The notes: generated from the letters alone by a model not told the origin. A stretch of DNA of 64,000 nucleotides from a virus (IMGVR_UViG_3300027301_000003:1-64000); one strand, 5' to 3'; positions 53,118 through 62,374 are shown, counted from the stretch's first letter. Translations and numbers: made by a program.

Positions 53118-56100
53118 TTATCTCCTTACGAGTTGATTACGAGAAGAGTTAACTGCCGTATTTACAGCACTACCTTTTCTATTAACTTCAGCAGCAACCA
53201 TGTCACCAATGGTAACTTCAATTCTACGATTACCACGACTATCTACAGTTTCTTGAGTAGTTGCAGTAGCATTGCTATTGTTGTTAACTACAACCTGTAC
53301 ATTTGAAGAAGCACCAGCAGCTACAACACCTAGAGAACCATCAGCACCCCTGCGTAGAGGCATGATAGCTTCAGGTCCAGCTTCACCCATTAGACCTGTA
53401 CCTTTAGCGAATTTGAACATTGTAGGGCTATCTACGATACTATTTGTGAAAGCACCACCTTTAGCGAAACCCAATGATCCAGCAAGTTCCATTCCACCTG
53501 CATCGTTCATGAAACCACCACCACCAGTAATCATGTTCATGATACCACCGAAACCACCAAGACCTTTGTAGATGCTAGACATTTGCATCTGCATTTCCAT
53601 CCTGATTAAGTCAGCTATAATTGATTTCGTTAGATCACCAAATGATGTTTTACCAGTTAAGGCAAAGTCAGCAATAGCATCTGCCATACCTTTGAATACA
53701 TTTTCAAAAGCATTAGCATAAGCTTGTTGACGCTTGTAACCATCGCTTAGTAAATATTCTTCTCTTTTATAAACATCGTCAGCTAAAGCTTTTTTAGCAT
53801 CAGCTTGTTTTTTGTACATTAACCATTCAGAATAAGTAGTCTCTTCAGTTGCTGCAGCAATTTGTTTTTCATACTCAGCATCAGCTTGTGAAATTTTCTT
53901 TTTGTAATCAGATAGATTTTTAATTGCAGCTTTTTCATCAGCAGTTTTAAAGTCACCACCATATTGATCAGCAACTCCAGTGCGTTCAGCAGCAATACCA
54001 GCCATTACTTTAGCATTCTCAGCTTGAGCAGCAGCAAGTCTCTTAGCTTCTGGAGTAGTAGCTTCTAATGCAGCTTTTAGTTGTAGAACTTCATCTGCAC
54101 CGAATCGACCCTCTTTAGCATACTTATTAATAAGATCAATAGTTTTGTAATATTCTTTACCAAGATTTTCAGATTTACCAAGTAGTCTATTTTTTAGTTC
54201 CAATGCGTCTTCTGCTTCTTTTTCAGATTTAACTAATTTTTCATTAGCATTAGCTTGTTGATAAATAGCGTCAATTTGTTTCTTCTGTTCATCATTGAAT
54301 GACTTATAAACATCACTTTCTTTTACCTTATTCAAAGCTATTTCGGATTTTGTTAAATCCTCAACGGCTCCAATTTGAGTTTGATAAAATTTATTAGCTG
54401 TTTCAAGAGCGTTTGCAAAATCTTTTTCAGATTTTACTAATTTTTCATTAGCAGATGCAGCACCATATAGTGCCTCAATTTGATCCTTAATAACTTGTGG
54501 AGTTTTTTCCCAAAGTGGATCAGTACGCAACTTTAATAAACTAACTTCAGCTTTAGTCAAATGATCAAGAGCGCCAATTTGTGTAAGATAAGCTTCAGTA
54601 GCTTGCTTTACATTCTTTTCATCGAAGCCTTGTTGAGCTTTGATTCCTTTATTTTCATCCTTTAGACCTTTTTCTAACTTAGTAACATCAGCAGTATTCT
54701 TAGCTTTTTCATCACCAAGTTTTTTCTGAGCAGCAAGTTGTTTCTCAATACCTTCAATAACTGCTTTAGCACCTTGAATAGAATTCTTACGGTACTGATC
54801 AGTCATAAATCCATCACCAGCTTCTAAAGACCTTAATTCTTTTTGAGCTTCTGCTAATTGTTTAGCAAGAGGTACTGCACGACCGATGTTTAAAATTTCA
54901 TTCCATACCATCTTAGCACCTCTGGCTACATGGAAGAAGAAATCTTCAAGAAAACCCATATCTTGTTTGATTGCTTTAGAAGCATCTCTTAAAGCACCAG
55001 CGTATGCTTCGGTTGCTACTTTAGCAGCTTCGGTATATTTTCCAGCACGTTCTAACTGTTGAATATGTCTTAGTACTGAAACATTTATTGTTCCTAATTC
55101 TTTAGCAAAAGGAATTAAACCTTCAAGTGGTTTCTCTGATATTTTACTGAAGTTTTTAGCAAGTGTTTCTGAGCTAATACCTGTTATTCTACTGACTTCA
55201 ACAATTGTAGTAGCTACTGTTTTTAAGTTATTAGATGTAATACTACCTGCTTTAGCAATATCGGTGATAGCAGTAACATAAGCTCCTACATTACCTTTTG
55301 AACCAGCAAATGCTTCAGATAAAGCAAGAGCAGAATCTGTAGTAAGACCAAGCGAACCACCTGTAAGATTTATAGATTTAGATAGTGCTGATTCTTCTGC
55401 AATAACTTGTTTGAGAGCAACACCGTATGCAATGAAAGCAGCGATAGCACTAAAAATAGCTGTAGCAACAATACCTGTTACTATAGTACCCATAGTCATA
55501 AAGCTTTTCATTAAAGTACCATTAGAACCATCTAGCAATGCAATTTGATATCTTACATATTCTAGAGCAGAACTTGTACCCGTAATGTCCATGATGAATG
55601 TCTTAACTGATTTACCAGCAGCCATGAATGCACCAACTAATGCACCACCTACAGCAACACCTACATCTTTAACGCTACTAACCATACCTAGTGTAGCTTT
55701 AGTAAGCATGTCACCCATGTCTTTACCAGCAACACCAGCCAAAGCAAACTGATCTCGTAACTGACCACCCTGTTGTAACAAGATAGTTAAAGGTGCTTGA
55801 CCTGTGGCTAAACCAACTGCAATGTCGGTAATCTGTGGACCTAGTGCTCTTGATAGATAATCAACTTGACGATTACCTGCAGCTTTTTGAGTAGCCATCA
55901 AAGCGTTCTTATAAACTTCAAGTTGTGTAGTTACTTCAGCAGCAGTTCTACCAGATGCTCTTAATGATTGTTCAAACTTAATCAATCTATTATTAGTTGC
56001 GCTAGTTATATCACCATTGGATGCAGTCAACCGAGTAACTCTTTCCATTTCATTAGCAATAAACTCATTAGCTTTAGCAGCATCATTTTGTGATTTAATC

Positions 56101-56795
56101 TGAGCTTTTAAAACATCATTGCGTCCCTGTTCTGCAACTTTTAAAGTATTTACACTATTTGCAACACCTAGATACAAATCTTGTTGTATTTTTAACTCGG
56201 AGTTAAATTTAGTAAGACCTTCACCTTGTGTTGGATCAAGACCAACAGCCTTTACCTTACCTTTAATCTCACTAGCAATTTTACTGTACTCTTTTAATTG
56301 ATTAGTAGTTAAAAAGATACCTTTGGCAGCAAGTTCAGAACGATAATTTAAACTATCATATTCTTGTGTAATAGACCTAACTGAACCGATTGCGGAATCA
56401 AAAGGAGATTTAGATAGTTCTCTAATATTTTCTAAGATAGCTTTATAAGGTTTTAAAGCTTCTTCGGTTGTTGCACCAAGACTTCTAGCCAACTGCAATA
56501 CACCAGCTTCAGCAGATGTACTACCTTTAGCCATATCGGTATAACGATTCGTTAACTTGTCAAGTAGACTGTCTAACTTAGATGAGCTATCAGCTACCTT
56601 AGTGTCTCCTTTTACTTTATTTTCATTAGCTTTACTTGCTTTTTCTGTCGCAGTAGATACTTTAGCAGTATTAGTAGCTAAGTCTTGCATTGGCTTATTC
56701 AATTTAGATACTGCTGTACCTAATTCTGCAACTCTAGTAGCTGCTTCTTTTAATTGTGTCGTATCAACTACGAACTTTAATTCTGCTAAATCCAT
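53118..56795 (-). CDS. Tape measure protein, 1225 aa
   Basis: It carries an N-terminal coiled region (ELKFVVDTTQLKEAATRVAELGT), a Gly/Ala-rich segment with hydrophobic helices (~340-470), and long helical coils. The C-terminal motif GLMGEAGPEAIMPLRRGADG is typical of lambda gpH-type tape measures. Residues ~745-900 hold a tandem duplication of a ~65-residue unit ending ANEKLVKSEK. Its length sets the tail length, roughly 180 nm at 0.15 nm per residue. Confidence 0.95.
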   Translation of the reverse strand: MDLAELKFVVDTTQLKEAATRVAELGTAVSKLNKPMQDLATNTAKVSTATEKASKANENKVKGDTKVADSSSKLDSLLDKLTNRYTDMAKGSTSAEAGVLQLARSLGATTEEALKPYKAILENIRELSKSPFDSAIGSVRSITQEYDSLNYRSELAAKGIFLTTNQLKEYSKIASEIKGKVKAVGLDPTQGEGLTKFNSELKIQQDLYLGVANSVNTLKVAEQGRNDVLKAQIKSQNDAAKANEFIANEMERVTRLTASNGDITSATNNRLIKFEQSLRASGRTAAEVTTQLEVYKNALMATQKAAGNRQVDYLSRALGPQITDIAVGLATGQAPLTILLQQGGQLRDQFALAGVAGKDMGDMLTKATLGMVSSVKDVGVAVGGALVGAFMAAGKSVKTFIMDITGTSSALEYVRYQIALLDGSNGTLMKSFMTMGTIVTGIVATAIFSAIAAFIAYGVALKQVIAEESALSKSINLTGGSLGLTTDSALALSEAFAGSKGNVGAYVTAITDIAKAGSITSNNLKTVATTIVEVSRITGISSETLAKNFSKISEKPLEGLIPFAKELGTINVSVLRHIQQLERAGKYTEAAKVATEAYAGALRDASKAIKQDMGFLEDFFFHVARGAKMVWNEILNIGRAVPLAKQLAEAQKELRSLEAGDGFMTDQYRKNSIQGAKAVIEGIEKQLAAQKKLGDEKAKNTADVTKLEKGLKDENKGIKAQQGFDEKNVKQATEAYLTQIGALDHLTKAEVSLLKLRTDPLWEKTPQVIKDQIEALYGAASANEKLVKSEKDFANALETANKFYQTQIGAVEDLTKSEIALNKVKESDVYKSFNDEQKKQIDAIYQQANANEKLVKSEKEAEDALELKNRLLGKSENLGKEYYKTIDLINKYAKEGRFGADEVLQLKAALEATTPEAKRLAAAQAENAKVMAGIAAERTGVADQYGGDFKTADEKAAIKNLSDYKKKISQADAEYEKQIAAATEETTYSEWLMYKKQADAKKALADDVYKREEYLLSDGYKRQQAYANAFENVFKGMADAIADFALTGKTSFGDLTKSIIADLIRMEMQMQMSSIYKGLGGFGGIMNMITGGGGFMNDAGGMELAGSLGFAKGGAFTNSIVDSPTMFKFAKGTGLMGEAGPEAIMPLRRGADGSLGVVAAGASSNVQVVVNNNSNATATTQETVDSRGNRRIEVTIGDMVAAEVNRKGSAVNTAVNSSRNQLVRR

Positions 56796-56819
56796 AGCAT
56801 TTTCTCCTGTTGTGGATGT

Positions 56820-56884
56820 AAATTTCTATGTGTATAAACTACACCAATTCGTACACATAGAAGCCCTCGTTAGAAGGCTACTAT
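56820..56884. other. Inverted repeat between tail chaperone and tape measure
   Basis: TTCTATGTGTA (56824-56834) pairs perfectly with TACACATAGAA (56852-56862), and an AGCC/GGCT pair lies beside it. The hairpin sits in the leader of the tape measure gene and may attenuate or stabilise its mRNA. Confidence 0.55.
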
Positions 56885-57677
56885 TTATTTCTTAGAAGCT
56901 TTCTTGCGTTCTAGTTCTGCTTCTTTTGCGTAAGAGTTCAACGCTTCCATATCGAAACGTTTGAGTAATTCAAGTTCCCATTCTTCAATCTCTATATGTA
57001 TTAGATCAAGATAGGATTTGATATCTGAATATGATATTGGGTTAACTCCAAAACCATTTGATGATCTGGAGTTATTAAGATCAATGAACCATTTCCAAAC
57101 TTGGCTGCAACTCTGAGGTAACTCTTTAAGTTCTTCTAGCTCTTTGGGTTTTACACCAGTTTGTCTCCATACGGAATTTAACTGATCACGAAGACTACCT
57201 GAATTACCGGACTTTCTACCAAGCTCAAACTCTTGTTTAGCAAAAGTTATAGCATCATCTAGTTCACTCTGATCGAAAGTTTAGCAGTTGACCCGCTTCC
57301 TCCATTACTTGGTCTTTAATCCAAGAATATTCTTTGAAGATGCGTTCTGCATTTTCTTTTGTAAAAGGTACTTCTTTACCATTTTCAGTAATGTTCTTCC
57401 AAGAGATAACTCGCACAATAGCTGATTCTACGCTTAGTTCTTCAGCTTCCTCTAGTGTCATATCATCTACGTCTTTACCACGGCGTTTAGCTTGCTGTTC
57501 ACGTAGTTTAAATTCACTGTACTTCTTGCGACCAAATGCTTTTACTGTCTTGGATTGATCACCACGTACTGTAATAAATACTCCAGTACCTTCGCCTGTA
57601 CCGGGAAGCTTTAGTTCAAATTCAAAACCAGCTTCTGCAATCTCTGTGTAATTATGTTTTGCCAAATCAAATGTCAT
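56885..57677 (-). CDS. Tail assembly chaperone extension (GT-like), by probable +1 frameshift
   Basis: The region 56885-57280 is an open frame in +1 relative to the gene above, has no usable start codon, and ends at TAA 56885. It begins at a TAA (57281-57283) in its own frame, so entry must occur within codons CTA AAC TTT CGA before the TGA at 57264. The sequence TTT-CGA (57278-57273) is a good +1 slip site: Phe-tRNA can re-pair on TTC while the rare CGA waits. The fusion would be ~263 residues. Confidence 0.75.
57264..57677 (-). CDS. Tail assembly chaperone (G-like), 137 aa
   Basis: The sequence (MTFDLAKHNYTEIAEAGFEFELKLPGTGEGTGVFITVRGDQ..) resembles phage tail assembly chaperones. It lies between the tail tube and tape measure, the standard slot. 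Translation normally stops at 57264; a fraction is thought to shift into the downstream frame. It is driven by its own promoter at 57710-57738. Confidence 0.88.
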   Translation of the reverse strand: MTFDLAKHNYTEIAEAGFEFELKLPGTGEGTGVFITVRGDQSKTVKAFGRKKYSEFKLREQQAKRRGKDVDDMTLEEAEELSVESAIVRVISWKNITENGKEVPFTKENAERIFKEYSWIKDQVMEEAGQLLNFRSE

Positions 57678-57709
57678 AATAGTTCCTTTCTATTGTTAAT
57701 GAAGTACTG

Positions 57710-57738
57710 ATTATAGCATATTTTTTAGGATAAATCAA
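57710..57738 (-). promoter_or_regulatory. Late promoter TTGATT-17-TATAAT (tail genes)
   Basis: Minus-strand -35 TTGATT (57733-57738) and perfect extended -10 TGC-TATAAT (57710-57715). It lies between the major tail protein terminator and the chaperone gene, so tail genes can be expressed separately. Confidence 0.85.
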
Positions 57739-57751
57739 GAGGTTGTAATAA

Positions 57752-57784
57752 AGAAAAAACCCCTCGGCTTTTGACCGAAGGGTT
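57752..57784 (-). terminator. Terminator after the major tail protein
   Basis: Minus-strand stem AACCCTTCGG/CCGAGGGGTT (one mismatch), loop TCAAAAG, tail TTTTTTC. It separates the head/tube transcript from the tail transcript. Confidence 0.92.
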
Positions 57785-57808
57785 ATATTCTCAAGTGAGT
57801 CTTAGCGA

Positions 57809-59014
57809 TTAAGCAGCAGAATCTTGAATCTGAATTGTAGTAGCAGGTAGACCTGCAGTAGTAACATCATTCAATAGAGCTTGGAAGCTAGAAGATGCAA
57901 CAATACCTAGTTCACCGTCATCTTTAGAGAAGCTACCTAGTTTAACTTTTGGTAGAGTAAAGGCAATGAAGTTAGCAGTAGCAGAACTATCAGCAGTCAT
58001 TGTTAATACAATACTAACAGGAGTTTCATCATCAAAGTAATCTCTGAAATCTGCATCTTGGAAGTAAACACTCAAGTTACCAGTAACACGAATACGACCA
58101 GTGAAAATGTCAGCAACAGAGTTGGAACCAACTACGTTTGCATTCTCAGTTGCTCTTTCGATTGCGAAATCAGCAGAAGTAACCAAAGCTACAGGAGCAC
58201 CGTTAACTAGCATCACACCGTTTACAGCAGCAAAGATACCATTGTTACCTTGAGCAGTTGGTGAAGTGAAGTATTGTGATGTACCATTTAGAGCAAGGTC
58301 TTTACCAGCAAAACCGATATCAACAGTGCTTAGACCAGTTGCTGGAAGTTGAACAGCAATGTTGTTAACTTTCATACCAGTGTAAACTTCTGATTGAGCA
58401 ATATCAGAATAGAACTCTTCTACAGTATAGGAATCATCGGTGTGACCTGTAGCTGGAACGAATGTTTGCTTACCGGGAGCAGTAATAGTTACGCTTGTAC
58501 CAGTACCTTGAGCAGTTAGTGCTACACCATTCAATGGTACAACGACTAAGTTAGTAGCGGTGATGCTTGCAACAAGTAGATTTCGTGCGTTATCTGCAAC
58601 AGTTGTTAAACCAGCAGCACGAACTACCATACCAACTTTGACACCATCAGTAATCCAAGAACCAGTTGAACGAACGATTGTGTAAGTTGTACCTGAAACA
58701 GTAACTGTACAGCTTACAGCAGAACCAAGAGTTACTGCAGCAAAATCTTTACCTACAACAGAACCCATGAAATCAGCATAAGAAGCTGCGGATAGTTCAC
58801 CGTTTAAGCTACCTTCTGCAGAACGCACACCATGACGAAAATCAGAAACTTGACGATCAGTACGAATTTCACCTGATTCATAAGCTTCTTTTGCTAGGTT
58901 AAAACTAGCAGTAACTCTACGAAGTAGTTTACCAGATGTATTACCTGCTAAAACACCCCATGTAGTTTCCTTTTTGTAACCAACTTGTTTGGCTGTACCT
59001 TTGGAGATTGGCAT
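57809..59014 (-). CDS. Major tail (tube) protein, 401 aa
   Basis: It opens MPISKGTAKQVGYKKETTWGVLAGNTSGKLLRRVTASFNLAKEAYESGEIRTDRQ, the signature of phage tail-tube proteins of this type. A Thr/Val-rich insertion (~90-170) is probably an Ig-like surface domain. Order after the tail terminator protein supports the assignment. It ends at a strong terminator. Confidence 0.92.
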   Translation of the reverse strand: MPISKGTAKQVGYKKETTWGVLAGNTSGKLLRRVTASFNLAKEAYESGEIRTDRQVSDFRHGVRSAEGSLNGELSAASYADFMGSVVGKDFAAVTLGSAVSCTVTVSGTTYTIVRSTGSWITDGVKVGMVVRAAGLTTVADNARNLLVASITATNLVVVPLNGVALTAQGTGTSVTITAPGKQTFVPATGHTDDSYTVEEFYSDIAQSEVYTGMKVNNIAVQLPATGLSTVDIGFAGKDLALNGTSQYFTSPTAQGNNGIFAAVNGVMLVNGAPVALVTSADFAIERATENANVVGSNSVADIFTGRIRVTGNLSVYFQDADFRDYFDDETPVSIVLTMTADSSATANFIAFTLPKVKLGSFSKDDGELGIVASSSFQALLNDVTTAGLPATTIQIQDSAA

Positions 59015-59040
59015 ATTATTTTCCTTAATTTAAATTATCA

Positions 59041-59087
59041 ACATTTGCAAATGTACTGATTTAGGTTCAGCAACCTTGATTATCAAG
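59041..59087. other. Palindromes between tail terminator and tube genes
   Basis: A perfect 14-bp palindrome ACATTTGCAAATGT (59041-59054) and CTTGATTATCAAG (59075-59087) lie in the short gap, the second overlapping the end of the tail-terminator gene. Neither has a T run, so operator or RNA-processing roles are possible. Confidence 0.4.
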
Positions 59088-59487
59088 AGTATACCTCTGC
59101 CACCAATTCAATTAGTACAGGACAAATCACTCTTTCAGATACAACCGTATTGCCAGCAATTTGCGGTGTTCTTAATACGTGTATTTTTACACTACCTTCA
59201 TTTAGTACTAAACCTTTTGCAAAATGCGCTCTGATTAATTCAGCACGATTTATAACTTCGGAAGTTCCCTTGTTTGCAGCACCAACAACAAATACCTGCA
59301 TTGTCATTCGTTCTCTGTGAAAGCCTGTACCAAGCACAGGATCATCTGGAGTTTGAAGAGTAAATTGCACTCTTTGGTATATTGTATTGGGTGGAGTAAA
59401 ACTAACACCTTCCCATGCTGTTGTTACAGTAGGAGTTAATGCGTTTAGTCTTCTTTCGGCTGCTCTTTTAATTTCTATGATTGCCAT
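59083..59487 (-). CDS. Tail terminator protein, DUF4128, 134 aa
   Basis: The sequence (IKRAAERRLNALTP..TIYQRVQFTLQTPDDPVLGTGFHRERMTMQVFVV) and later AELIRAHFAKGLVLNEGSVKIHVLRTPQI match DUF4128, the lambda gpU-type tail terminator. It lies between the gp10-like and tail tube genes. It caps the growing tail tube. Confidence 0.87.
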   Translation of the reverse strand: MAIIEIKRAAERRLNALTPTVTTAWEGVSFTPPNTIYQRVQFTLQTPDDPVLGTGFHRERMTMQVFVVGAANKGTSEVINRAELIRAHFAKGLVLNEGSVKIHVLRTPQIAGNTVVSERVICPVLIELVAEVYS

Positions 59488-60029
59488 TAACTTGCCTCAT
59501 AATATTTGTTTAGTGAAGATGCATATATACCATAGATAGCATGTAATGTAGGTTCCATAATACCATAAGGTGCTTGTTCCGATGCACCACTTTCTAGTGA
59601 TCTAACAGGAGCACCATTCTTGTATGTTTCGTAAGGCCAACCATCTGAAGCAACATATCTAACACTGTTCATTATGTAAACATCATCGCCAAGTTTATAC
59701 TTTTGACTATCATTATCAGCATTGCTTTTAATATTCAAAGCATTTTCATCAACAGCTCTCTCAGGAAATATAATCTTAGTTGGACCATTGAAAGATATTG
59801 TCCAACCACCTTTAGCTGAACCTGCCTCCGGTGGTAATGTTTTCAATCTAATGAAATTATTATATAACTTACCATAATCAGTTATATTACCAAAAGGAGT
59901 GTTCTCAATAGCTTCAAAGGTTACCTCGTAAGTAAAGATTTTCACCATACCTTCCATCTTACGAACAGCTTCTTCATGGAACTTCTTTAGGCTTTCTTCT
60001 AGTTTTGAAGTATCGCATGTAACTTGCAT
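59487..60029 (-). CDS. HK97 gp10-like neck/tail completion protein, 180 aa
   Basis: It starts MQVTCDTSKLEESLKKFHEEAVRKMEGMVKIFTYEVTFEAIENTPFG, then GGWTISFNG and YIMNSVRYVASDGWPYETYKNGAP, a typical gp10-like pattern in tailed phages (the N..YA..VE.G segment). It lies in the neck module between head closure and tail terminator. Confidence 0.8.
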   Translation of the reverse strand: MQVTCDTSKLEESLKKFHEEAVRKMEGMVKIFTYEVTFEAIENTPFGNITDYGKLYNNFIRLKTLPPEAGSAKGGWTISFNGPTKIIFPERAVDENALNIKSNADNDSQKYKLGDDVYIMNSVRYVASDGWPYETYKNGAPVRSLESGASEQAPYGIMEPTLHAIYGIYASSLNKYYEAS

Positions 60030-60031
60030 GA

Positions 60032-60388
60032 TTAACCCTTAACGGTTAGAATCTTGTATAGAATCACAAGACCATCTGCAGCGTGTTCTGTAATGGAATC
60101 TACAGTATATGTAATACTATCAATAGTAATCTTATCTTTAACTGCAGGTACAAAACTTAAATTGTTATTAGCTAAATAAAATAAAGCAGAATCTCTGCCG
60201 ATCATATTTGGAAAGTTATACTGACTAGCTCTGATGTGTTTCTTGTACATTTTAACAGAATGCGATGTTTCCGTATTGGTTGTACTACCCGTTTCAATAT
60301 CATAAGTACCTTCAGTTACAATAACATAACTGCAGGTTTTACCATGCGTATTAATTGCTTTTAGTGCTATTGCTAAGTATTTATCCAT
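60032..60388 (-). CDS. Head closure-like neck protein, 118 aa
   Basis: A beta-rich protein with YDIETGSTTNTETSHSVKMYKKHIRASQYN and a VKDKITIDSITYTVDSITEHA segment, resembling the SPP1 gp16/lambda FII-type beta-barrel that seals the connector. Assignment is mostly from order. Confidence 0.7.
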   Translation of the reverse strand: MDKYLAIALKAINTHGKTCSYVIVTEGTYDIETGSTTNTETSHSVKMYKKHIRASQYNFPNMIGRDSALFYLANNNLSFVPAVKDKITIDSITYTVDSITEHAADGLVILYKILTVKG

Positions 60389-60402
60389 AGTGTTTCCTTG
60401 GC

Positions 60403-60810
60403 TTAAATACCGAATGAACTAGGACGATAAGTGAATGTCTCAGCTTGTGGGTCTTTTACGATGTTGTTATCTAAGTTAGAATCATTGGCTAACATATCTT
60501 CTTTTGAGATACCGCCAGCATAACCTTGTACTTTTTCGTACATTGCATTGAGGTCAGGATTCTTGATATACATCTGCAAAGCTTGCATGTAATTCTTAGC
60601 TGCAGAAGCACCTTTGATACTAAAGATGTCAACTGTTTCGTCAGTACGCATGGAAAGCTTGAGCATGATACTCTTAGCTGCATCCATTGCTGAACGATGT
60701 AAAGCATTTGAGTTTTTAGTTAAAAAGTACGTATACTCAGCATCACTCATAATAGGGAATTCGGCTGAAGTATCACCTAGTTCATAGCGAAGGTCTTGAA
60801 TTGTAGCCAT
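60403..60810 (-). CDS. Head-tail connector adaptor, 135 aa
   Basis: A helical protein starting MATIQDLRYELGDTSAEFPIMSDAEYTYFLTKNSN, followed by AMDAAKSIMLKLSMRTDETVDIFSIKGASAAKNYMQAL, the pattern of adaptor proteins of the HK97 gp6/SPP1 gp15 type that bind the portal. It lies after the capsid gene. Confidence 0.78.
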   Translation of the reverse strand: MATIQDLRYELGDTSAEFPIMSDAEYTYFLTKNSNALHRSAMDAAKSIMLKLSMRTDETVDIFSIKGASAAKNYMQALQMYIKNPDLNAMYEKVQGYAGGISKEDMLANDSNLDNNIVKDPQAETFTYRPSSFGI

Positions 60811-60852
60811 TTATTATTCCTTGTATTATAAAATATCTAACATTAATCCTGT

Positions 60853-60881
60853 ATTCTAACATGCGTAATGTTACAAAGCAA
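60853..60881 (-). promoter_or_regulatory. Late promoter TTGCTT-17-TAGAAT with flanking inverted repeats
   Basis: Minus-strand -35 TTGCTT (60876-60881) and -10 TAGAAT (60853-60858). CTAACATTA (60837-60845) and TAATGTTAG (60885-60893) form an inverted repeat around it, and an internal CTAACAT/ATGTTA pair lies at the centre, like operator half-sites. Confidence 0.75.
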
Positions 60882-60891
60882 GACTAATGTT

Positions 60892-60910
60892 AGAAAGCCC
60901 CCGAAGGGGC
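60892..60910 (-). terminator. Terminator after the capsid gene, TTCG tetraloop
   Basis: Minus-strand GCCCC-TTCG-GGGGC stem followed by TTTCT. It ends the capsid transcript, directly before the promoter at 60853-60881. Confidence 0.85.
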
Positions 60911-60928
60911 AATCTAAGTATCTAACGA

Positions 60929-61942
60929 TTAGTTAGAAGTGGTTAGCTGAACAACAGCTTGTGGGCGGCGAATCAAGTTCAAGAAGTTAGCTTCTGATTG
61001 AATCTGAATTTCGCTGTCTTTTGGATCACGGTAAGTGAATACATAAGCTTGCTCACCAATGGTGTTAACATGTGAGAACTTGTTAGCAGGGCTAAAGTAA
61101 GTCTTGAACATGTCAGCAGTACCTTGTGGTAGCATGTAAGCTTCACCAGCAGGGATCAAAGCAGTACCGTTATAAGAACCACGGTATTCGATGTACTCAA
61201 CACCACCGTGTACGAAACGGCGATATACACCAGAACCTAGACGGTTACGGAGAGGCTCTTGAGTGCTTGTGTAGTACTTGTAAGCTTCTTTAACAGTAGC
61301 GTGGTTGATTAGCTTACCGAAGAATGCAGGTGAGCATAGTACGATAATGTTGCTAACAACTTCACCACTCTGGATTGTATCCTGAATGTGAGCGATACCT
61401 TCTTCTGACTTAGCGTTTAGGTCAGTGGTAGAAGTACCGAGTACGAAGTCGATGGACTTACGGGTGATACCGAAATCAGTGTAGAAGTTACCAGCTACAG
61501 TACCGTTAGGAGCATAGATAGCACCAACAGTGATAGCGTAGGCACGAGCAGCTTCTAGAGTTACTGAGTGGTTCATACGGATGCGCTCTAGCTTACGAGC
61601 GATAACAGCGGCTTCAGTTTCAGCTTGATCAGCAGAACCGTAAGCACGTTTACCTTGTACATCTTCAGGCTTAACAGCATCATCCATTGGGAAGTGAGGA
61701 ATAGCGAATGAACGTAGAGCACGAGTGTCGCTCTTAGCTACGTTGTTGCGCTCACCACGGATTTTGTCGGTAACTAGACCGAGTGTACCTTCGCTGGATT
61801 CAACGGTAACGCTGTGTTGAGCTACGCCTTCTTCACCGAATAGACCTAATTCATTGATCAAGCCCCATTTATTAGGAACTAAGAGTAGTTCTTCTGTGTA
61901 ATCGACTAGCTCAAATGGTTTTTCAAAACTACGAGTTTGCAT
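60929..61942 (-). CDS. Major capsid protein, lambda gpE-like, 337 aa
   Basis: It has the E-family plan: an N-arm, then FELVDYTEELLLVPNKWGLINELGLFGEEGVAQHSVTVE, IPHFPMDDAVKPEDVQGKRAYG, RIRMNHSVTLEAARAYAITVGAIYAPNG and the C-terminal AVVQLTTSN end. Size matches lambda gpE (~340). It follows the decoration protein gene. Confidence 0.95.
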   Translation of the reverse strand: MQTRSFEKPFELVDYTEELLLVPNKWGLINELGLFGEEGVAQHSVTVESSEGTLGLVTDKIRGERNNVAKSDTRALRSFAIPHFPMDDAVKPEDVQGKRAYGSADQAETEAAVIARKLERIRMNHSVTLEAARAYAITVGAIYAPNGTVAGNFYTDFGITRKSIDFVLGTSTTDLNAKSEEGIAHIQDTIQSGEVVSNIIVLCSPAFFGKLINHATVKEAYKYYTSTQEPLRNRLGSGVYRRFVHGGVEYIEYRGSYNGTALIPAGEAYMLPQGTADMFKTYFSPANKFSHVNTIGEQAYVFTYRDPKDSEIQIQSEANFLNLIRRPQAVVQLTTSN

Positions 61943-61978
61943 TATAATTTCCTTGTTTTATTGTTCGGTAAGTTAGTA

Positions 61979-62374
61979 TCAGACTGCATCGTTGCAGAGA
62001 ATACCCTTGGCTTCTAGAGCAGCGTATACAGCATCTTTTTCAGCAGTTAGGTTGTAGGTTGCATCTAGAACTAGACCATCCTTAGATACAATAGCTGGAC
62101 CACGTACTAGGCATAGAACCTTAGTGTCGGTAGTAGCAGCAACAGCTTGCTCAACCATTACGATAGCGTCAGCAACTTCTGAACCATCGGTAGCAGTTTG
62201 TACGGCGATTTTGTATTTACCGCCAGTGGTTACCTTACCGAGAACAGTACCGGGAACTAGAGTGGCAGCAGTACCATTATAGGTAACAGCTACACGGCAG
62301 TATGCAGACTCAGGGAAGAGTTCTTGCTTGACAACGTTAGAAAGACGTTTTGCTTCAGTTGCGATTAGTGGCAT
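61979..62374 (-). CDS. Head decoration protein, lambda gpD-like, 131 aa
   Basis: A beta-rich protein with LSNVVKQELFPESAYCRVAVTYNGTAATLVPGTVLGKVTTGGKYKIAV and a C-terminal GLVLDATYNLTAEKDAVYAALEAKGI segment, matching the lambda head decoration family. It stabilises expanded capsids as trimers. Position directly before the capsid gene agrees. Confidence 0.9.
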   Translation of the reverse strand: MPLIATEAKRLSNVVKQELFPESAYCRVAVTYNGTAATLVPGTVLGKVTTGGKYKIAVQTATDGSEVADAIVMVEQAVAATTDTKVLCLVRGPAIVSKDGLVLDATYNLTAEKDAVYAALEAKGILCNDAV

